64,000 nt of DNA. It comes from Rhizobium sp. Root483D2 (lineage in GTDB: Bacteria > Pseudomonadota > Alphaproteobacteria > Rhizobiales > Rhizobiaceae). The position numbers and the translations under genes were made by a program. Location: NCBI RefSeq assembly GCF_001426685.1, contig NZ_LMFB01000038.1, positions 62,001 through 126,000 of the forward strand, given 5' to 3'. Below the pieces are notes generated by a model. It had not been told where the DNA came from. It made no database searches and saw nothing but the letters and a program-made list of their open reading frames with translations. Below are positions 54,132-63,926 of the stretch, in pieces; position 1 is the stretch's first letter, and each line of letters begins with the position of its first letter.

Positions 54132-54746
54132 CTATTCATAGACATAGACGACGCGCCGGCTTTGCGGATCAACCAGCATCGGGCGACCGTTGACGCGGAC
54201 ATAGCTATATTGGTAATTCGGCACCTGGGTGATCACCATGTCGCCGGGCAGCGTGGCGCCCACAATGACCTCGCCATCATAGGTGACCGTATCGACCGGA
54301 GCACCATCGATATAGGTGCGCACTTCCGGCGGCGGGATGATCGCGCCACTGCTGTCGACCGTTCCAACAAGCTCATCGCCGGGCGCGGGGGAAGCCGGAC
54401 CATCGACAACGACGGTCTTTTCATAGCTCACCACCGGGATACCGAGATCGGAACGGCGTTCCTGGACGATAACGGGGGCACCATCGTAATCGACCGTCAA
54501 TTCCTGAGCGTAAACCCAGCCGCGCAAGCCGTTGACGTCGATGCGGCACCAGCTTTCGCCCTCGAGGCAGCCATCAAGGGCAGCGGAGCTGCCACGCGTG
54601 GCGATGCCAACGGACGGATAGTCGGCGCCGGGGCCGGAATAGACCGTCAGGTCGGTTGCCGTCGTTGCCATCATCTCGGCCGAAGCCAGGCCGGTACCCG
54701 TCAGAAGCATCGCACCCGCGAGCAAAGGTTTTGAAATCCACCGCAT
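54132..54746 (-). CDS. SH3-like/DUF1236 secreted protein
   Basis: 204 aa. Signal peptide (1-23), an SH3b domain (ATDLTVYSGPGADYPSVGIATRGSSAALDGCLEGESWCRIDVNGLRGWVYAQELTVD is read as spans with key TDLTVYSGPG and GWVYAQEL) and a C-terminal DUF1236 (VPNYQYSYVRVNGRPMLVD). Envelope or periplasmic protein typical of rhizobia. ATG 54746 follows AAGGAG; longer starts are unlikely. Confidence 0.85.
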   Translation of the reverse strand: MRWISKPLLAGAMLLTGTGLASAEMMATTATDLTVYSGPGADYPSVGIATRGSSAALDGCLEGESWCRIDVNGLRGWVYAQELTVDYDGAPVIVQERRSDLGIPVVSYEKTVVVDGPASPAPGDELVGTVDSSGAIIPPPEVRTYIDGAPVDTVTYDGEVIVGATLPGDMVITQVPNYQYSYVRVNGRPMLVDPQSRRVVYVYE

Positions 54747-54837
54747 CTTCTTCTCCTTCGTAAACATGGCGTAAAACAGTGGACACAGAACGCCCAACCG
54801 CCGCCAAGGTTCCGAACGCGGATGTATCCTGGACGTG

Positions 54838-56559
54838 TTACCCCGCCTGCATCTGACTGAGGCGGCTGTAGAGACCGTTTCGGCTTAAAAGCTCGGTGTG
54901 GCTGCCATCCTCGACGATCGCCCCTTCATTCACGACCAGAATGCGGTCGGCCTTGGTGATCGTCGCCAGCCGATGGGCGATGACCAATGTCGTGCGCCCC
55001 TTCGATAGCTCCGCCAGCGATTGCTGGATCGCCCGTTCGGTTTCCGTGTCGAGCGCCGATGTCGCTTCATCGAGGATGAGGATCGGCGGGTTCTTCAGGA
55101 AGATGCGGGCAATCGCCAGACGCTGCTTCTGACCACCGGACAATTTGACGCCACGTTCGCCGACGACCGTATCAAGGCCCTGCGGCAGATCGGCAATCAC
55201 GCTTTCAAGCCGCGCCTTGCGGGCCGCCTCGACAATATCCGCTTCGCTGGCATCCAGCCTTCCATAGGCGATATTTTCCCGCAAAGAGCCTGCAAACAGA
55301 AAGACATCCTGGCTGACGATGCCGATATGATTGCGCAGCGACCGCAGGCTCATGTCGCGGATATCGATATCATCGATACTGATGGAACCGCCCGTCACCT
55401 CGTAGAAACGCGGCAGGAGCGCGCAGATCGTCGTCTTGCCCGCCCCCGAAGGACCGACGAAAGCCACCGTTTCACCGGCGCGAATATCGATGCTCAATTC
55501 CTTCACGATCGCCTTTGATTCGCGGTAACCGAACGAGGCTTTCTTGTAGGAGATATTCCCCTTCAGCCCGGAGATATCGCGGGCACCCGGCCGGTCGGCG
55601 ATGTCGGGGCGCGTATCGAGGAAGTCGATATACCGGCGGAAACCGGCAATGCCCTTCGGATAGGTCTCGATGACCGAATTGATCTTGTCGACCGGGCGGA
55701 AGAACACACCGACCAACAGCAGGAACCCGACAAAACCGCCGGCCGTCAGCTCGCCGCTCAGCACGAAATAGCTGCCGGCAACCAGCACGACCATCTGGAC
55801 GAGACGCATGGAGAGATAGCTCAGCGTCGTCGATACGGCCATGATCCGGTAGGCATCGAGCTTGGTCTTGCGGTAGCGCTGGTTGTCCTTCTCGAACAGG
55901 CCACGTTCGTGATCCTCATTGGCAAAAGCCTGCACCACACGGATGCCGCCGACATTTTCCTCGATGCGGGCGTTGAAATCGCCGACGCGATTGTAGAGCG
56001 CCTGCCAGTTGCGCGTCATGCGGCCGCCATAACGGGTGGTCAGCCACGCCGTCAGCGGCAGCACGAGGGCCGTGATCAGCGCAAGCTTGGGATTGACCGA
56101 GAACATCAGGAGGAAGGCGCCGATCAGCGTCATGATCGCGATGAACACATCTTCCGGGCCATGATGGGCAACCTCGCCGATCTCCTCCAGATCCTTGGTC
56201 AGACGGGCGACGAGATGGCCGGTCTTCTGGTTGTCGAAATAGCCGAAGGACAGTTTTTGCAGATGATCGAACGCCTTGCGCCGCATCTCGGTCTCGATGT
56301 TGATCCCGAGCATATGTCCCCAATAGGTGACGATAGCCATCAAGCCGCCATTGATCAGGTAGATCACCATCAGCCCCGCCGAAGCCGCCGTCACATAACC
56401 CCACTGCCCGGTCGGCAAAAGCACGTCGATGAACAGCTTGACCGCGATGGGAAAGCCCAGTTCCAGCAGGCCTGATGTCACCGCGCAGGAAAAATCCAGG
56501 ATGAAAAGACGCCGGTGCGGCCGGTAATAGGAAAAGAAGCGAGCGACGAGATCGCGCAT
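54838..56559 (-). CDS. MsbA-like ABC exporter, permease-ATPase fusion
   Basis: 573 aa. An ABC type-1 exporter membrane domain (about 1-320, six segments) is fused to an ATPase: Walker A GPSGAGKTT, signature LSGGQKQRLAIARI, Walker B PILILDEATSALD, His switch VIAHRL. Exports lipid, polysaccharide or peptide. ATG 56559 has GAAGGA nine bases upstream; a start 33 bases earlier lacks a ribosome-binding site. Confidence 0.88.
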   Translation of the reverse strand: MRDLVARFFSYYRPHRRLFILDFSCAVTSGLLELGFPIAVKLFIDVLLPTGQWGYVTAASAGLMVIYLINGGLMAIVTYWGHMLGINIETEMRRKAFDHLQKLSFGYFDNQKTGHLVARLTKDLEEIGEVAHHGPEDVFIAIMTLIGAFLLMFSVNPKLALITALVLPLTAWLTTRYGGRMTRNWQALYNRVGDFNARIEENVGGIRVVQAFANEDHERGLFEKDNQRYRKTKLDAYRIMAVSTTLSYLSMRLVQMVVLVAGSYFVLSGELTAGGFVGFLLLVGVFFRPVDKINSVIETYPKGIAGFRRYIDFLDTRPDIADRPGARDISGLKGNISYKKASFGYRESKAIVKELSIDIRAGETVAFVGPSGAGKTTICALLPRFYEVTGGSISIDDIDIRDMSLRSLRNHIGIVSQDVFLFAGSLRENIAYGRLDASEADIVEAARKARLESVIADLPQGLDTVVGERGVKLSGGQKQRLAIARIFLKNPPILILDEATSALDTETERAIQQSLAELSKGRTTLVIAHRLATITKADRILVVNEGAIVEDGSHTELLSRNGLYSRLSQMQAG

Positions 56560-56882
56560 GATGTCGGGTCCTTCATCGGCGTTCAAATGCAAAGCGAACA
56601 GCCGGATACGGAAATCGGCGCAATCGTCCCTGCGGACCTGCGCTCCTGGGTTTGATCCGCCCCTTTTAGCCAGTTCGCCGGGAACAACAAGCTTCCGGAA
56701 GAAAACTTGCCTAAAGAATGAAGCTTTTATTCACACGATGCGCGCGACGGGCGAAATTGCACCGTCGCCGGGGGCGGGATCATGGGGAAGGAAAAGCAGA
56801 CTGCCCGGGATCAGGACAGTCTGCCGCCAGTGCGGCCGGGCCAGATCCCGCGTCACGTGAAAAGTTGAGCAATGATGCAGAA
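56560..56882. other. Intergenic region between exporter and metC-type gene
   Basis: 323 bases without a gene. It contains the - strand terminator of the cystathionine beta-lyase gene at 56790-56824. The rest should carry the promoter of the exporter. Confidence 0.5.
56790..56824 (-). terminator. Terminator of the cystathionine beta-lyase gene
   Basis: GCAGACTG (56796-56803) pairs with CAGTCTGC (56817-56824). On the minus strand the stem is followed by TTTTCCTT, so it terminates the gene that ends at 56883. Confidence 0.65.
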
Positions 56883-58073
56883 TCAGACCGCCCGAGCGGC
56901 GGCAAAACCTTTGTCCAGATCAGCCTTGAGATCGGCCACATCCTCAAGTCCGATGTGAATCCGCAGAACCGGACCTTCTTTGGGGGCTTCGAGAATCTGA
57001 CGCTCGCTGAGATCAACCTGCAGCGCCAGGCTGGCAAAACCACCCCATGAATATCCGAGCCCGAAAAGCGAGAGTGCGTCGAGGAATGCCTGCGCCTTTC
57101 GCTTGAAGTCCTGCGAGTTTGAGACTGAAAGCACGAAGGAAAACACGCCGCTTGCGCCTTTGAAATCGCGCTTCCAGATCGCGTGGCCGGGAAAACTCGA
57201 AAGAACAGGACTGAGCACGCGCGCTACCTCGTCCCTGCCCTCCAGCCATTCGGCGATCTCCACCGCGCTGGCCTGGTGACGCTCCAGCCTTACCCCCATC
57301 GTGCGCAGTCCGCGCAGGACCTGATAGGCATCATCAGCAGCGCCGCAGATACCGAGCGCGCCATTGGTCTGCCGCAGACGCCGCCAGTGCTCGGCATTGG
57401 CCGAAACGGTTCCGAGCAGGATATCGGCATGGCCAGCCGGATATTTGGTCGAGGCCTGAATGGAGATATCGACGCCAAAATCGAGCGGCCGGAAAAACAG
57501 CGGCGTCGCCCAGGTATTGTCCATCGTCACCACAGCGCCCTGACGGTGCGCGGCAGCGGCGATCGCCGGAACGTCCTGCATCTCGAACGTATTGGAGCCC
57601 GGCGCTTCCAGATGCACGAGCCTGGTGTTCGGGCGAAGCAGCTTTTCGATGCCTGCACCGATCAACGGATGGTAATATTCGACCTCGACGCCGAAACGCT
57701 TGAGCATCGTATCGCAGAAATGCCGGACATTGCCGTAGACGGAATCGACGATCAGAGCGTGATCGCCCGGCGTGAGATAGGCCAGAAACGGCAGCGTGAC
57801 GGCGGCAAGCCCGGACGGCACGATAATGGTTCCGGCGGCACCCTCCAGTTCGTTGACCGCCTGGCAAAGCGCGTCGGTCGTCGGCGTGCCCCGCGTCGCA
57901 TAGGTGTATTTCTGGCTGTGCGTTTCCATGGCATGCGCGGTGGGAAACAGCACGGTCGATGCCCGCACCACGGGGGGATTGATGAAACCGTGATAATCGA
58001 AGGGGTCATGCCCCGCCCGGACCAGCTGCGTGTTGGGGCCGGTCGTCTTTGGCGTGCTGTCGTTGTCGCTCAT
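56883..58073 (-). CDS. metC: Cystathionine beta-lyase family PLP enzyme
   Basis: 396 aa. PLP enzyme of the Cys/Met metabolism family. Substrate loop YTYATRGTPTTDALCQAVNELEG is typical, the PLP Lys lies in the ASTKYPAGH motif, followed by ADILLGTV. Cleaves cystathionine (or a cystine-like thioether) to homocysteine or thiol, pyruvate and ammonia. ATG at 58073 is used, with AGGA close before; the upstream in-frame extension runs into the palindromic repeat at 58187 and is probably not translated. Confidence 0.85.
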   Translation of the reverse strand: MSDNDSTPKTTGPNTQLVRAGHDPFDYHGFINPPVVRASTVLFPTAHAMETHSQKYTYATRGTPTTDALCQAVNELEGAAGTIIVPSGLAAVTLPFLAYLTPGDHALIVDSVYGNVRHFCDTMLKRFGVEVEYYHPLIGAGIEKLLRPNTRLVHLEAPGSNTFEMQDVPAIAAAAHRQGAVVTMDNTWATPLFFRPLDFGVDISIQASTKYPAGHADILLGTVSANAEHWRRLRQTNGALGICGAADDAYQVLRGLRTMGVRLERHQASAVEIAEWLEGRDEVARVLSPVLSSFPGHAIWKRDFKGASGVFSFVLSVSNSQDFKRKAQAFLDALSLFGLGYSWGGFASLALQVDLSERQILEAPKEGPVLRIHIGLEDVADLKADLDKGFAAARAV

Positions 58074-58186
58074 GGTGTCCTGCATGTCTTTGGTGGCGGT
58101 CCCGGCGAGGGCCCTATGGTTTTTGGCAATCTCCGGCCGGGCATCGGCGCGGTAATTTTCACTCAGTCCAGATGCACCTGCAAGCC

Positions 58187-58380
58187 TAGAGCCTCGTACG
58201 ATCAATGAGGCGCTTCTGTTGCCTCAAATCGGCCGATCCACCAGAAGGATGGCGCAGGGCGATGCCGCCCCATCGGGGCAAGCCATCCGACGCAGTGGGC
58301 GGCCGATTTCAGGCAACCCGAAGGGCCGGATGCTTTTTTCCTTCCGGCAGAATGCGTCTCATTGATCGTACGAGGCTCTA
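58187..58380. mobile_element. MITE-like palindromic element with TA flanks
   Basis: 194 bp. Perfect 23-bp terminal inverted repeats: TAGAGCCTCGTACGATCAAT... at 58187-58209 and its complement at 58358-58380, ending in TA on both sides as expected for TA target duplication (IS630/mariner type). A second pair of 18-bp arms lies inside (58220-58237 region, GTTGCCTCAAATCGGCCG; 58300s, CGGCCGATTTCAGGCAAC). No transposase frame. The right end provides the TAG stop of the DsbA-like gene at 58378, and the left end lies upstream of metC. Confidence 0.7.
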
Positions 58381-58974
58381 AGGCCTGTCGCCGGAAACAT
58401 GGCGTTCCAGGAAGGGCAGATTGTCTTGGCCCCAGTAAATCTCGCTGTCATAGAGGAATGTCGGGAACCCGAAGACGCCGGTCTCCACGGCATGGTCCCG
58501 GTCGGCCGCCCATTTGGCGCGCACGTCGTCATCGGCCTGGCGTTTCAACAGGGCGGCGCCGTCAAATCCGGCTGCATCGGCGATGGCCTGGCGCACCTGC
58601 GGCTGGCCGATGTCCTTCGCCTCGCTCCAGAAGGCCTGCTGCAGGGCGCGGGTCAGGCCGATCCAGTCCTGGCCGTCGAGATAGGCGGCGATGATGATCA
58701 GCGATGCGGGTGCGGGATCGCTGAGTTCCGGCCGGTTTTCCAGGATCAGTTCCTTGCCGCGCACACGCGCCCAGCGCTTGAGATCGCGCGTCCAGTAGCT
58801 GCGCCGGGCCTGCGGCCGGTTGCGCGAAAAGATCCCACCATTCTCTTCGACGACGGTTGTCAGATAGGGTTTGATCTCGACACCGTTCTTTGCCGCAAGT
58901 TCGACGAAGGCGTCAAAGCCGATATAGGACCAAGGCGATCCGATGGAGAAGAAATATTCAACGATTTTGGTCAA
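58378..58974 (-). CDS. 2-hydroxychromene-2-carboxylate isomerase/DsbA family protein
   Basis: 198 aa thioredoxin-fold protein of the HCCA isomerase family (IVEYFFSIGSPWSYIGFDAFVELA, PQARRSYWTRDLKRWARVRG, FGFPTFLYDSEIYWGQDNLPFLERH). It lacks the CxxC motif, so it is glutathione-using isomerase-like rather than a disulfide oxidase. Its TAG stop is contributed by the adjacent MITE-like element, so the original end may have been longer. In the same direction as the LLM monooxygenase, 43 bases downstream of it. Confidence 0.8.
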   Translation of the reverse strand: MTKIVEYFFSIGSPWSYIGFDAFVELAAKNGVEIKPYLTTVVEENGGIFSRNRPQARRSYWTRDLKRWARVRGKELILENRPELSDPAPASLIIIAAYLDGQDWIGLTRALQQAFWSEAKDIGQPQVRQAIADAAGFDGAALLKRQADDDVRAKWAADRDHAVETGVFGFPTFLYDSEIYWGQDNLPFLERHVSGDRP

Positions 58975-59017
58975 TGCCTGTCATTCCTGCGCTGTCGGGA
59001 TGGAAAGATAGCCCTTA

Positions 59018-60052
59018 TCAGGCCGTTCGTTTTTGCCGGTCTTTGCCGTTGATCCAGCCAAGCTGCGGGGCAATGAGCGTCATGAAGTCGTGGATGATCT
59101 GGCGATATTGCGCGTCCTCAAACTCATAGGGCAGCTCAAGCCTGATTTCGCTGACATGCGGCAGGATCGGGTCGGTGAACAGACGTTCCAGAATTTCGGA
59201 GGACGTGCCGACGATGTCGCGGGCGTAGAGTGTACGGCGCTCGCCCTGCGGCGTCAGCGTCCGCTCGTTTCGCCCTGCCGCATAGTCGCGATAGCGTTTG
59301 CGCGTCTGTGCGTCGGCGCTGTCGGTCGGCACGATGACCCGCCCGAGACCGACGCGCCTGCCCGCCCCGCCAGCCTCCCGGTAAGCCGACAGCTGCCGCG
59401 CCTGCGCCACGAAGAAATCGTCCGTCTCCTCCCCGGTGGTGACATTGCCGATCAGGAGATTGAAACCATTCAGCCCGGCCCAACGGGCAGAACGCAGCGA
59501 CCCGCCGCCATACCAGATGCGATCCGTCAGCCCCTTCGCATGCGGCTGCAGCCGCGGCCGCTGCGGCCCGAAAGGCGTCTTGATAAGGGTCGTCTCTTCG
59601 CCGACGGGATTGCTCTTCAGGTTCTCGACGAAGCGCAGAACCCGCTCATGCGAAAAATCATAGGTCTCCCAATCGCCGTCAAAGACCAGCGGCGCGATCA
59701 GATCGGCATGCAGCGGCCGGCCGGCGCTCAAGCCGACATTCAGCCGTCCGCGCGACAGGACATCAACCGTCGACAGGTCTTCTGCAAGCCTGTAGGGGCT
59801 TTCATAGCCGATCGGGATGACTGCCGTGCCGAGTTCGATGCGGCGGGTGCGCTGGGTCGCCGCCGCCAGAAACGCCGTCGCCGACGAGATGCCCGGCTCC
59901 AGATGCCGCTGGCGGGCCCAGGCGCTCTGGAAACCCAGCTCTTCGCCATATTCGAGAAGGTCCAGCGTCTTTTCCAATCCGGACAGCGGGTCTGCGGCGG
60001 CATAATTGCCCGGCGTCAGGAAGCCTATATGGTTGATGGCGATGCGGCTCAT
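59018..60052 (-). CDS. LLM-class flavin-dependent oxidoreductase
   Basis: 344 aa, luciferase-like fold. IAINHIGFLTPGNYAAADPLSGLEKTLDL, STVDVLSRGRLNVGLSAGRP, DRIWYGGGSLRSARWAGLNG. Such enzymes use FMNH2 and oxygen to oxidise small organic substrates, including organosulfur compounds. ATG 60052 with GAAGGA; TTG 60070 is less likely. Lies with two sulfur-amino-acid-type binding proteins, so sulfur scavenging is a reasonable guess. Confidence 0.85.
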   Translation of the reverse strand: MSRIAINHIGFLTPGNYAAADPLSGLEKTLDLLEYGEELGFQSAWARQRHLEPGISSATAFLAAATQRTRRIELGTAVIPIGYESPYRLAEDLSTVDVLSRGRLNVGLSAGRPLHADLIAPLVFDGDWETYDFSHERVLRFVENLKSNPVGEETTLIKTPFGPQRPRLQPHAKGLTDRIWYGGGSLRSARWAGLNGFNLLIGNVTTGEETDDFFVAQARQLSAYREAGGAGRRVGLGRVIVPTDSADAQTRKRYRDYAAGRNERTLTPQGERRTLYARDIVGTSSEILERLFTDPILPHVSEIRLELPYEFEDAQYRQIIHDFMTLIAPQLGWINGKDRQKRTA

Positions 60053-60079
60053 CGTGTCGTCTTCCTTCAAGTCTTGGCG

Positions 60080-61021
60080 TCAGGATTTCGGCAGGCCGGG
60101 CGGATTGGTTTCCGATTTTGGTAGCGCTTCCTCGCTCAGATGCCAATGATCGAGATTTTTGGCATAGACGCCGCTTTCGATCAGCCCGTTGGTGGCAACC
60201 GTCAGAGCGTCCGCCAGCCCACTGCCCTTCCTCGTGGTGATCGCCACGTCGGAACGGTCGGGCCAGCCGGCGCTCAAGGTACCCACCCGCTTGATCGTGT
60301 GATCGCGCGCGGCGATATAGACGAGCTGCGCATGCGGCTGGACGATGACGTCGGCCCGAGCCGATGCCAGCGCAAGCAGGCCAGCCGCATCGTCGTCATA
60401 ATATTGCAGCTCCAGCGGTTTCAGCCCGGCACCGATATTATCGTCATTCCAGCGGAGCAGAATACGCTCCTGATTGGTGCCGGCACCGACGATGATGCGC
60501 AGGCCGGCCGTGTCCTTCGGCTCCCGAATTGCACCGATAGCGCTATCCGACTTGACGAAAAAGCCGTGCAGCCCCTGCCGGTACGTGGAAAAATCGAATT
60601 TCTCCTTGCGCTGTTCGGTGACCCCGACATTGGAAATGACGGCATCATATTTGCCCGATACCAGGCCAAGCGGCCAGTCGATCCAGGCGACCGGTACCAG
60701 TTCCAGTTCCAGCCCCAGACTGTCGGCAATGGCGGAAGCGTAATCCGGGTCGGCTCCGACGACAGTCTTTGCATCCGTCGCATAGGTCGCAAGCGGCGGC
60801 CCGCCGGGGCTGACCGCGACTGTGAACTTGCCGGGCGAGACGAAGGTGAAATCCTTTGCGATGGTTGCAATGGCTGCGTCATTCTTCTGCGCCCGGACGC
60901 GGGCGGGCTGTCCGGGGCTGAGATCGAACACCTCTTGCGCCCCAGCGGTGCCACACAGGCCGAGAAGCGTGAGCATAGCGCCCATCGTCACGTTACGTAA
61001 GGTGCATGTACCAGCCATCAT
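60080..61021 (-). CDS. Amino-acid-type ABC binding protein, copy 2
   Basis: 313 aa family-3 binding protein. Signal peptide ends near residue 28. Shares long identical runs by eye with the upstream gene (DLSPGQPARVRAQKN, SGKYDAVISNV, PPGLPKS at the C-terminus). Tandem paralogue of the 61089 gene (67-base gap), so duplication is likely. Polar amino acids or cystine-like compounds are the probable ligands. ATG 61021 has GGAG at six bases. Confidence 0.85.
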   Translation of the reverse strand: MMAGTCTLRNVTMGAMLTLLGLCGTAGAQEVFDLSPGQPARVRAQKNDAAIATIAKDFTFVSPGKFTVAVSPGGPPLATYATDAKTVVGADPDYASAIADSLGLELELVPVAWIDWPLGLVSGKYDAVISNVGVTEQRKEKFDFSTYRQGLHGFFVKSDSAIGAIREPKDTAGLRIIVGAGTNQERILLRWNDDNIGAGLKPLELQYYDDDAAGLLALASARADVIVQPHAQLVYIAARDHTIKRVGTLSAGWPDRSDVAITTRKGSGLADALTVATNGLIESGVYAKNLDHWHLSEEALPKSETNPPGLPKS

Positions 61022-61088
61022 CCCGGTCTCCATTTTCATCAGAAAAATAGGCCGGTATCTCCAAACGATACCGGCCCGGCGTTGGCGA

Positions 61089-62033
61089 TTACGAGCCGCT
61101 TTTCGGCAGGCCCGGAGGATTGGTCTTGGCTTCGTCGATCGATTCCGAAGCAAGACTCCAGGTGTCGAGAACCTTGCGATAGGCACCGCTGGCGATCAGG
61201 TCGTTGATGACATCCGTGAGCGGAGCCGCCAGACCGCTGTCTTTTCGCGTGGTCACGGCGATTTCCGCAGTGATGGGCCAACCGCCGCTGAGGGTGCCGA
61301 CCAGCTTGGTCTCGCCTTTCAGCGCGGCCGCATAGGCCTGGGTTGCGTTGACGCTGAGAACGACATCGGCCCTGCCGGACTGGACGGCCAGATTGCGGAC
61401 GGCATCATCGTCGTAATACTGCACCTCGACCGGCTTCAAGCCGGCCGCGACGTTCTGGCGGTCCCATTCCAGAAGGATCTTTTCCTGGTTGGTTCCAGCG
61501 TCGGTGATCACCCGCAGCCCGGCAATATCCTTCGGTTCCTTGATCGCGCTGATGGTGCTGTCGGCCTTGACGTAGAAGCCGAGCTCATCCTTGCGATAGG
61601 TGGAGAAGTCGAATTTCAGCTTGCGCTCCTCGGTCACCGTCACATTCGAAATCACCGCATCGAACTTGCCGGATGTGAGGCCGAGCGGCCAATCGGCCCA
61701 GGCGACGGAGACCAGTTCGAGCTTGCGCCCCAGGCTGTCGGCCAGCACCTGCGCGAAATCGACGTCGTAGCCGATGACGGTTTTGGAATCGGACGCATAA
61801 TCATGCAGCGGAAGATTGCCGCTGGTGCTGATGCCGACCGTGAAAACGCCGTCTGCGACGAATTTGAAGTCTTTCACCTGCTCGATGCGCTTCTCGTTCT
61901 TCTGCACCCGAAGCCGGTTCGGCTGCTCGGGGCTGAGATCAAACGTGTCTGCCGCCTGCGCGGAGCCAAGCCCCAATGCCGCAACAGTCACCGCACCTGC
62001 CATCAGTCGTTTAGCACTCTGTAAAAATGTCAT
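61089..62033 (-). CDS. Amino-acid-type ABC binding protein, copy 1
   Basis: 314 aa; signal peptide ends near residue 27 (SAQA|AD). Family-3 motifs: GYDVDFAQVLADSLGRKLELV, SGKFDAVISNVTVTEERKLKFDF, GLRVITDAGTNQEKILLEW. The C-terminus PPGLPKSGS matches the next copy. ATG 62033 has GGAGACGGGAA. Follows the fused permease-ATPase gene (75 bases). Confidence 0.87.
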   Translation of the reverse strand: MTFLQSAKRLMAGAVTVAALGLGSAQAADTFDLSPEQPNRLRVQKNEKRIEQVKDFKFVADGVFTVGISTSGNLPLHDYASDSKTVIGYDVDFAQVLADSLGRKLELVSVAWADWPLGLTSGKFDAVISNVTVTEERKLKFDFSTYRKDELGFYVKADSTISAIKEPKDIAGLRVITDAGTNQEKILLEWDRQNVAAGLKPVEVQYYDDDAVRNLAVQSGRADVVLSVNATQAYAAALKGETKLVGTLSGGWPITAEIAVTTRKDSGLAAPLTDVINDLIASGAYRKVLDTWSLASESIDEAKTNPPGLPKSGS

Positions 62034-62108
62034 TTCCCGTCTCCTTTTCATCTTATGGTTGTATTGACTGTCAGTCCCATCCCGTCCGCTCAGAGTGGCC
62101 GGAAATTT

Positions 62109-63890
62109 CTAGAGAACTTTTGCGAGGAACTCGCGGGTGCGCGGATGGGTCGCCTGGCTGAAGATGCGGGCGGGCGGTCCGACTTCCAGGATCTGCCCCT
62201 CCTCCATGAACACAACCGTATCGGCGACTTCACGGGCGAACCCGGTTTCATGGGTGACGATCACCAGCGTCGTGCCGGTGCGTGCCAGCTCCTTGATCAC
62301 ATCCAGCACCTCGCCCACCAGTTCCGGATCCAGCGCCGAGGTCGGCTCATCGAACAACAGCACCTTCGGCTTCAGCGCCAACGCCCTTGCGATGGCAACA
62401 CGCTGCTGCTGGCCGCCAGAAAGCTGGCGGGGATAGGCATCGATCTTGTCCGTCAAGCCGACGCGGGCGAGAAGTTCCCGCGCCAGCTCGACGGCCTCGG
62501 CGCGGTCCGTCCCCCGGACCTGCATCGGCGCCTCGATCAGGTTTTCCAAAACGGTCAGATGCGGAAAGAGGTTAAAGTTCTGGAACACCATGCCGATATC
62601 GGCGCGGCGTTTCAGGATGTCCTTTTCCTTCAGTTCATAGAGCGTCTCGTCCTTCTGACGGTAACCGACGAGTTCGCCGTCAACCGAGATGAAGCCGCTA
62701 TCGACGCGCTCAAGATGATTGATCGCCCGCAGCAAAGTCGATTTGCCGGAACCGGAGGGCCCGAGAATGGCCGTGACACTGCCTGCCGGAAGGGTCAGAT
62801 CGACCCCATCCAGAACTTTCAGCGCGCCAAAACTCTTGGAAATGCCGTGAATTCGCACCGTGGCGCCGGACCGCAGCAGCGGCGCATCGCGAAACCCGGT
62901 CTTGCGCGCAGCCTGTGTCCCCGGAGCCGCCGTCTGCCGCTGTGCCGGCTGACGAAACCTAGCGAGCAAACCCGCAAAGGGCAAAGGCAGGGGATTGCGC
63001 ACCGCGCCCTTGGAATAATAGCGCTCGATATAATATTGGGCGATCGACAGCACGGTCATGATCACCAGATACCAGGCCGTCGCCACCATCAGCAGCGGCA
63101 CGACCTCCAGATTGCGGCGATAGATGACCTGGACCGTGTAAAAAAGCTCAGGCAGCGCCAGCACGTAAACCATGGAGGTGCTTTTTGCCAGACCGATGAT
63201 CTCGTTGAAACCGGTCGGCAGGATCGAGCGCATGGCCTGCGGCAGGACGATGCGGAACACCTGACGGCGGCGCGGCAGGCCAAGGGCGGCGGCCGCCTCA
63301 AGCTGCCCCTGATCCACCGACAGGATGCCCCCACGGACGATCTCGGAAAAGAACGCGGATTGATTGAGCGTCAGCCCGAGGAAGGCGGCGGCAAACGGGG
63401 TCAGCAGCTGCATCGTCGGATAATCGACGAGAACCGTACCGGTGAACGGTTCGGCGATGCGGATCGTCTCGTAGAGATAGCCGAGATTGTTGAGAATGAG
63501 CAGCAGCACGATCAGCGGAATGGAGCGCAGCAGCCAGACGTATCCCCAGGAGACACCCGACAGAAGCGGCGATTTCGACACCCGCGCCAAGGCGAGCGCC
63601 GTGCCGAGCACCGAACCGGATATGGTCGCGAGAACCGTGAGCAGCAATGTCCGGCCAAGACCGGCCAGAACCGGTTCTGCAAAAAACCATTCGGCAAAGA
63701 CATTCCAGCCCCAGCGCGGGTTGGTGAAGGTCGAATAAAGGGCCACGGCAATGACCAGGCCCGCAAATATCGTGCCGGCCAGGCGGCCGGGATGGCGCGC
63801 AGGGACGATCCGGTAGCGCGAATAGTCCTGGCCGTGCTCGGCCGCTTTACGGCTGGGCTTTATGCCTGCAAAATCTGTGGTGAGCGCCAT
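62109..63890 (-). CDS. Amino-acid ABC transporter, permease and ATPase fused
   Basis: 593 aa. N-terminal HisM-type permease (about 1-280; six segments, motif [32 protein letters not shown]) is joined through a basic linker (about 280-335) to a GlnQ-type ATPase (Walker [10 protein letters not shown], signature [15 protein letters not shown], Walker [20 protein letters not shown]). Normally two separate proteins, so this is a natural fusion. The two binding proteins downstream presumably share it. Confidence 0.9.
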   Translation of the reverse strand: MALTTDFAGIKPSRKAAEHGQDYSRYRIVPARHPGRLAGTIFAGLVIAVALYSTFTNPRWGWNVFAEWFFAEPVLAGLGRTLLLTVLATISGSVLGTALALARVSKSPLLSGVSWGYVWLLRSIPLIVLLLILNNLGYLYETIRIAEPFTGTVLVDYPTMQLLTPFAAAFLGLTLNQSAFFSEIVRGGILSVDQGQLEAAAALGLPRRRQVFRIVLPQAMRSILPTGFNEIIGLAKSTSMVYVLALPELFYTVQVIYRRNLEVVPLLMVATAWYLVIMTVLSIAQYYIERYYSKGAVRNPLPLPFAGLLARFRQPAQRQTAAPGTQAARKTGFRDAPLLRSGATVRIHGISKSFGALKVLDGVDLTLPAGSVTAILGPSGSGKSTLLRAINHLERVDSGFISVDGELVGYRQKDETLYELKEKDILKRRADIGMVFQNFNLFPHLTVLENLIEAPMQVRGTDRAEAVELARELLARVGLTDKIDAYPRQLSGGQQQRVAIARALALKPKVLLFDEPTSALDPELVGEVLDVIKELARTGTTLVIVTHETGFAREVADTVVFMEEGQILEVGPPARIFSQATHPRTREFLAKVL

Positions 63891-63926
63891 GTGTGATCCC
63901 CGGTCAATAATGAAGTTTCTACCCGC

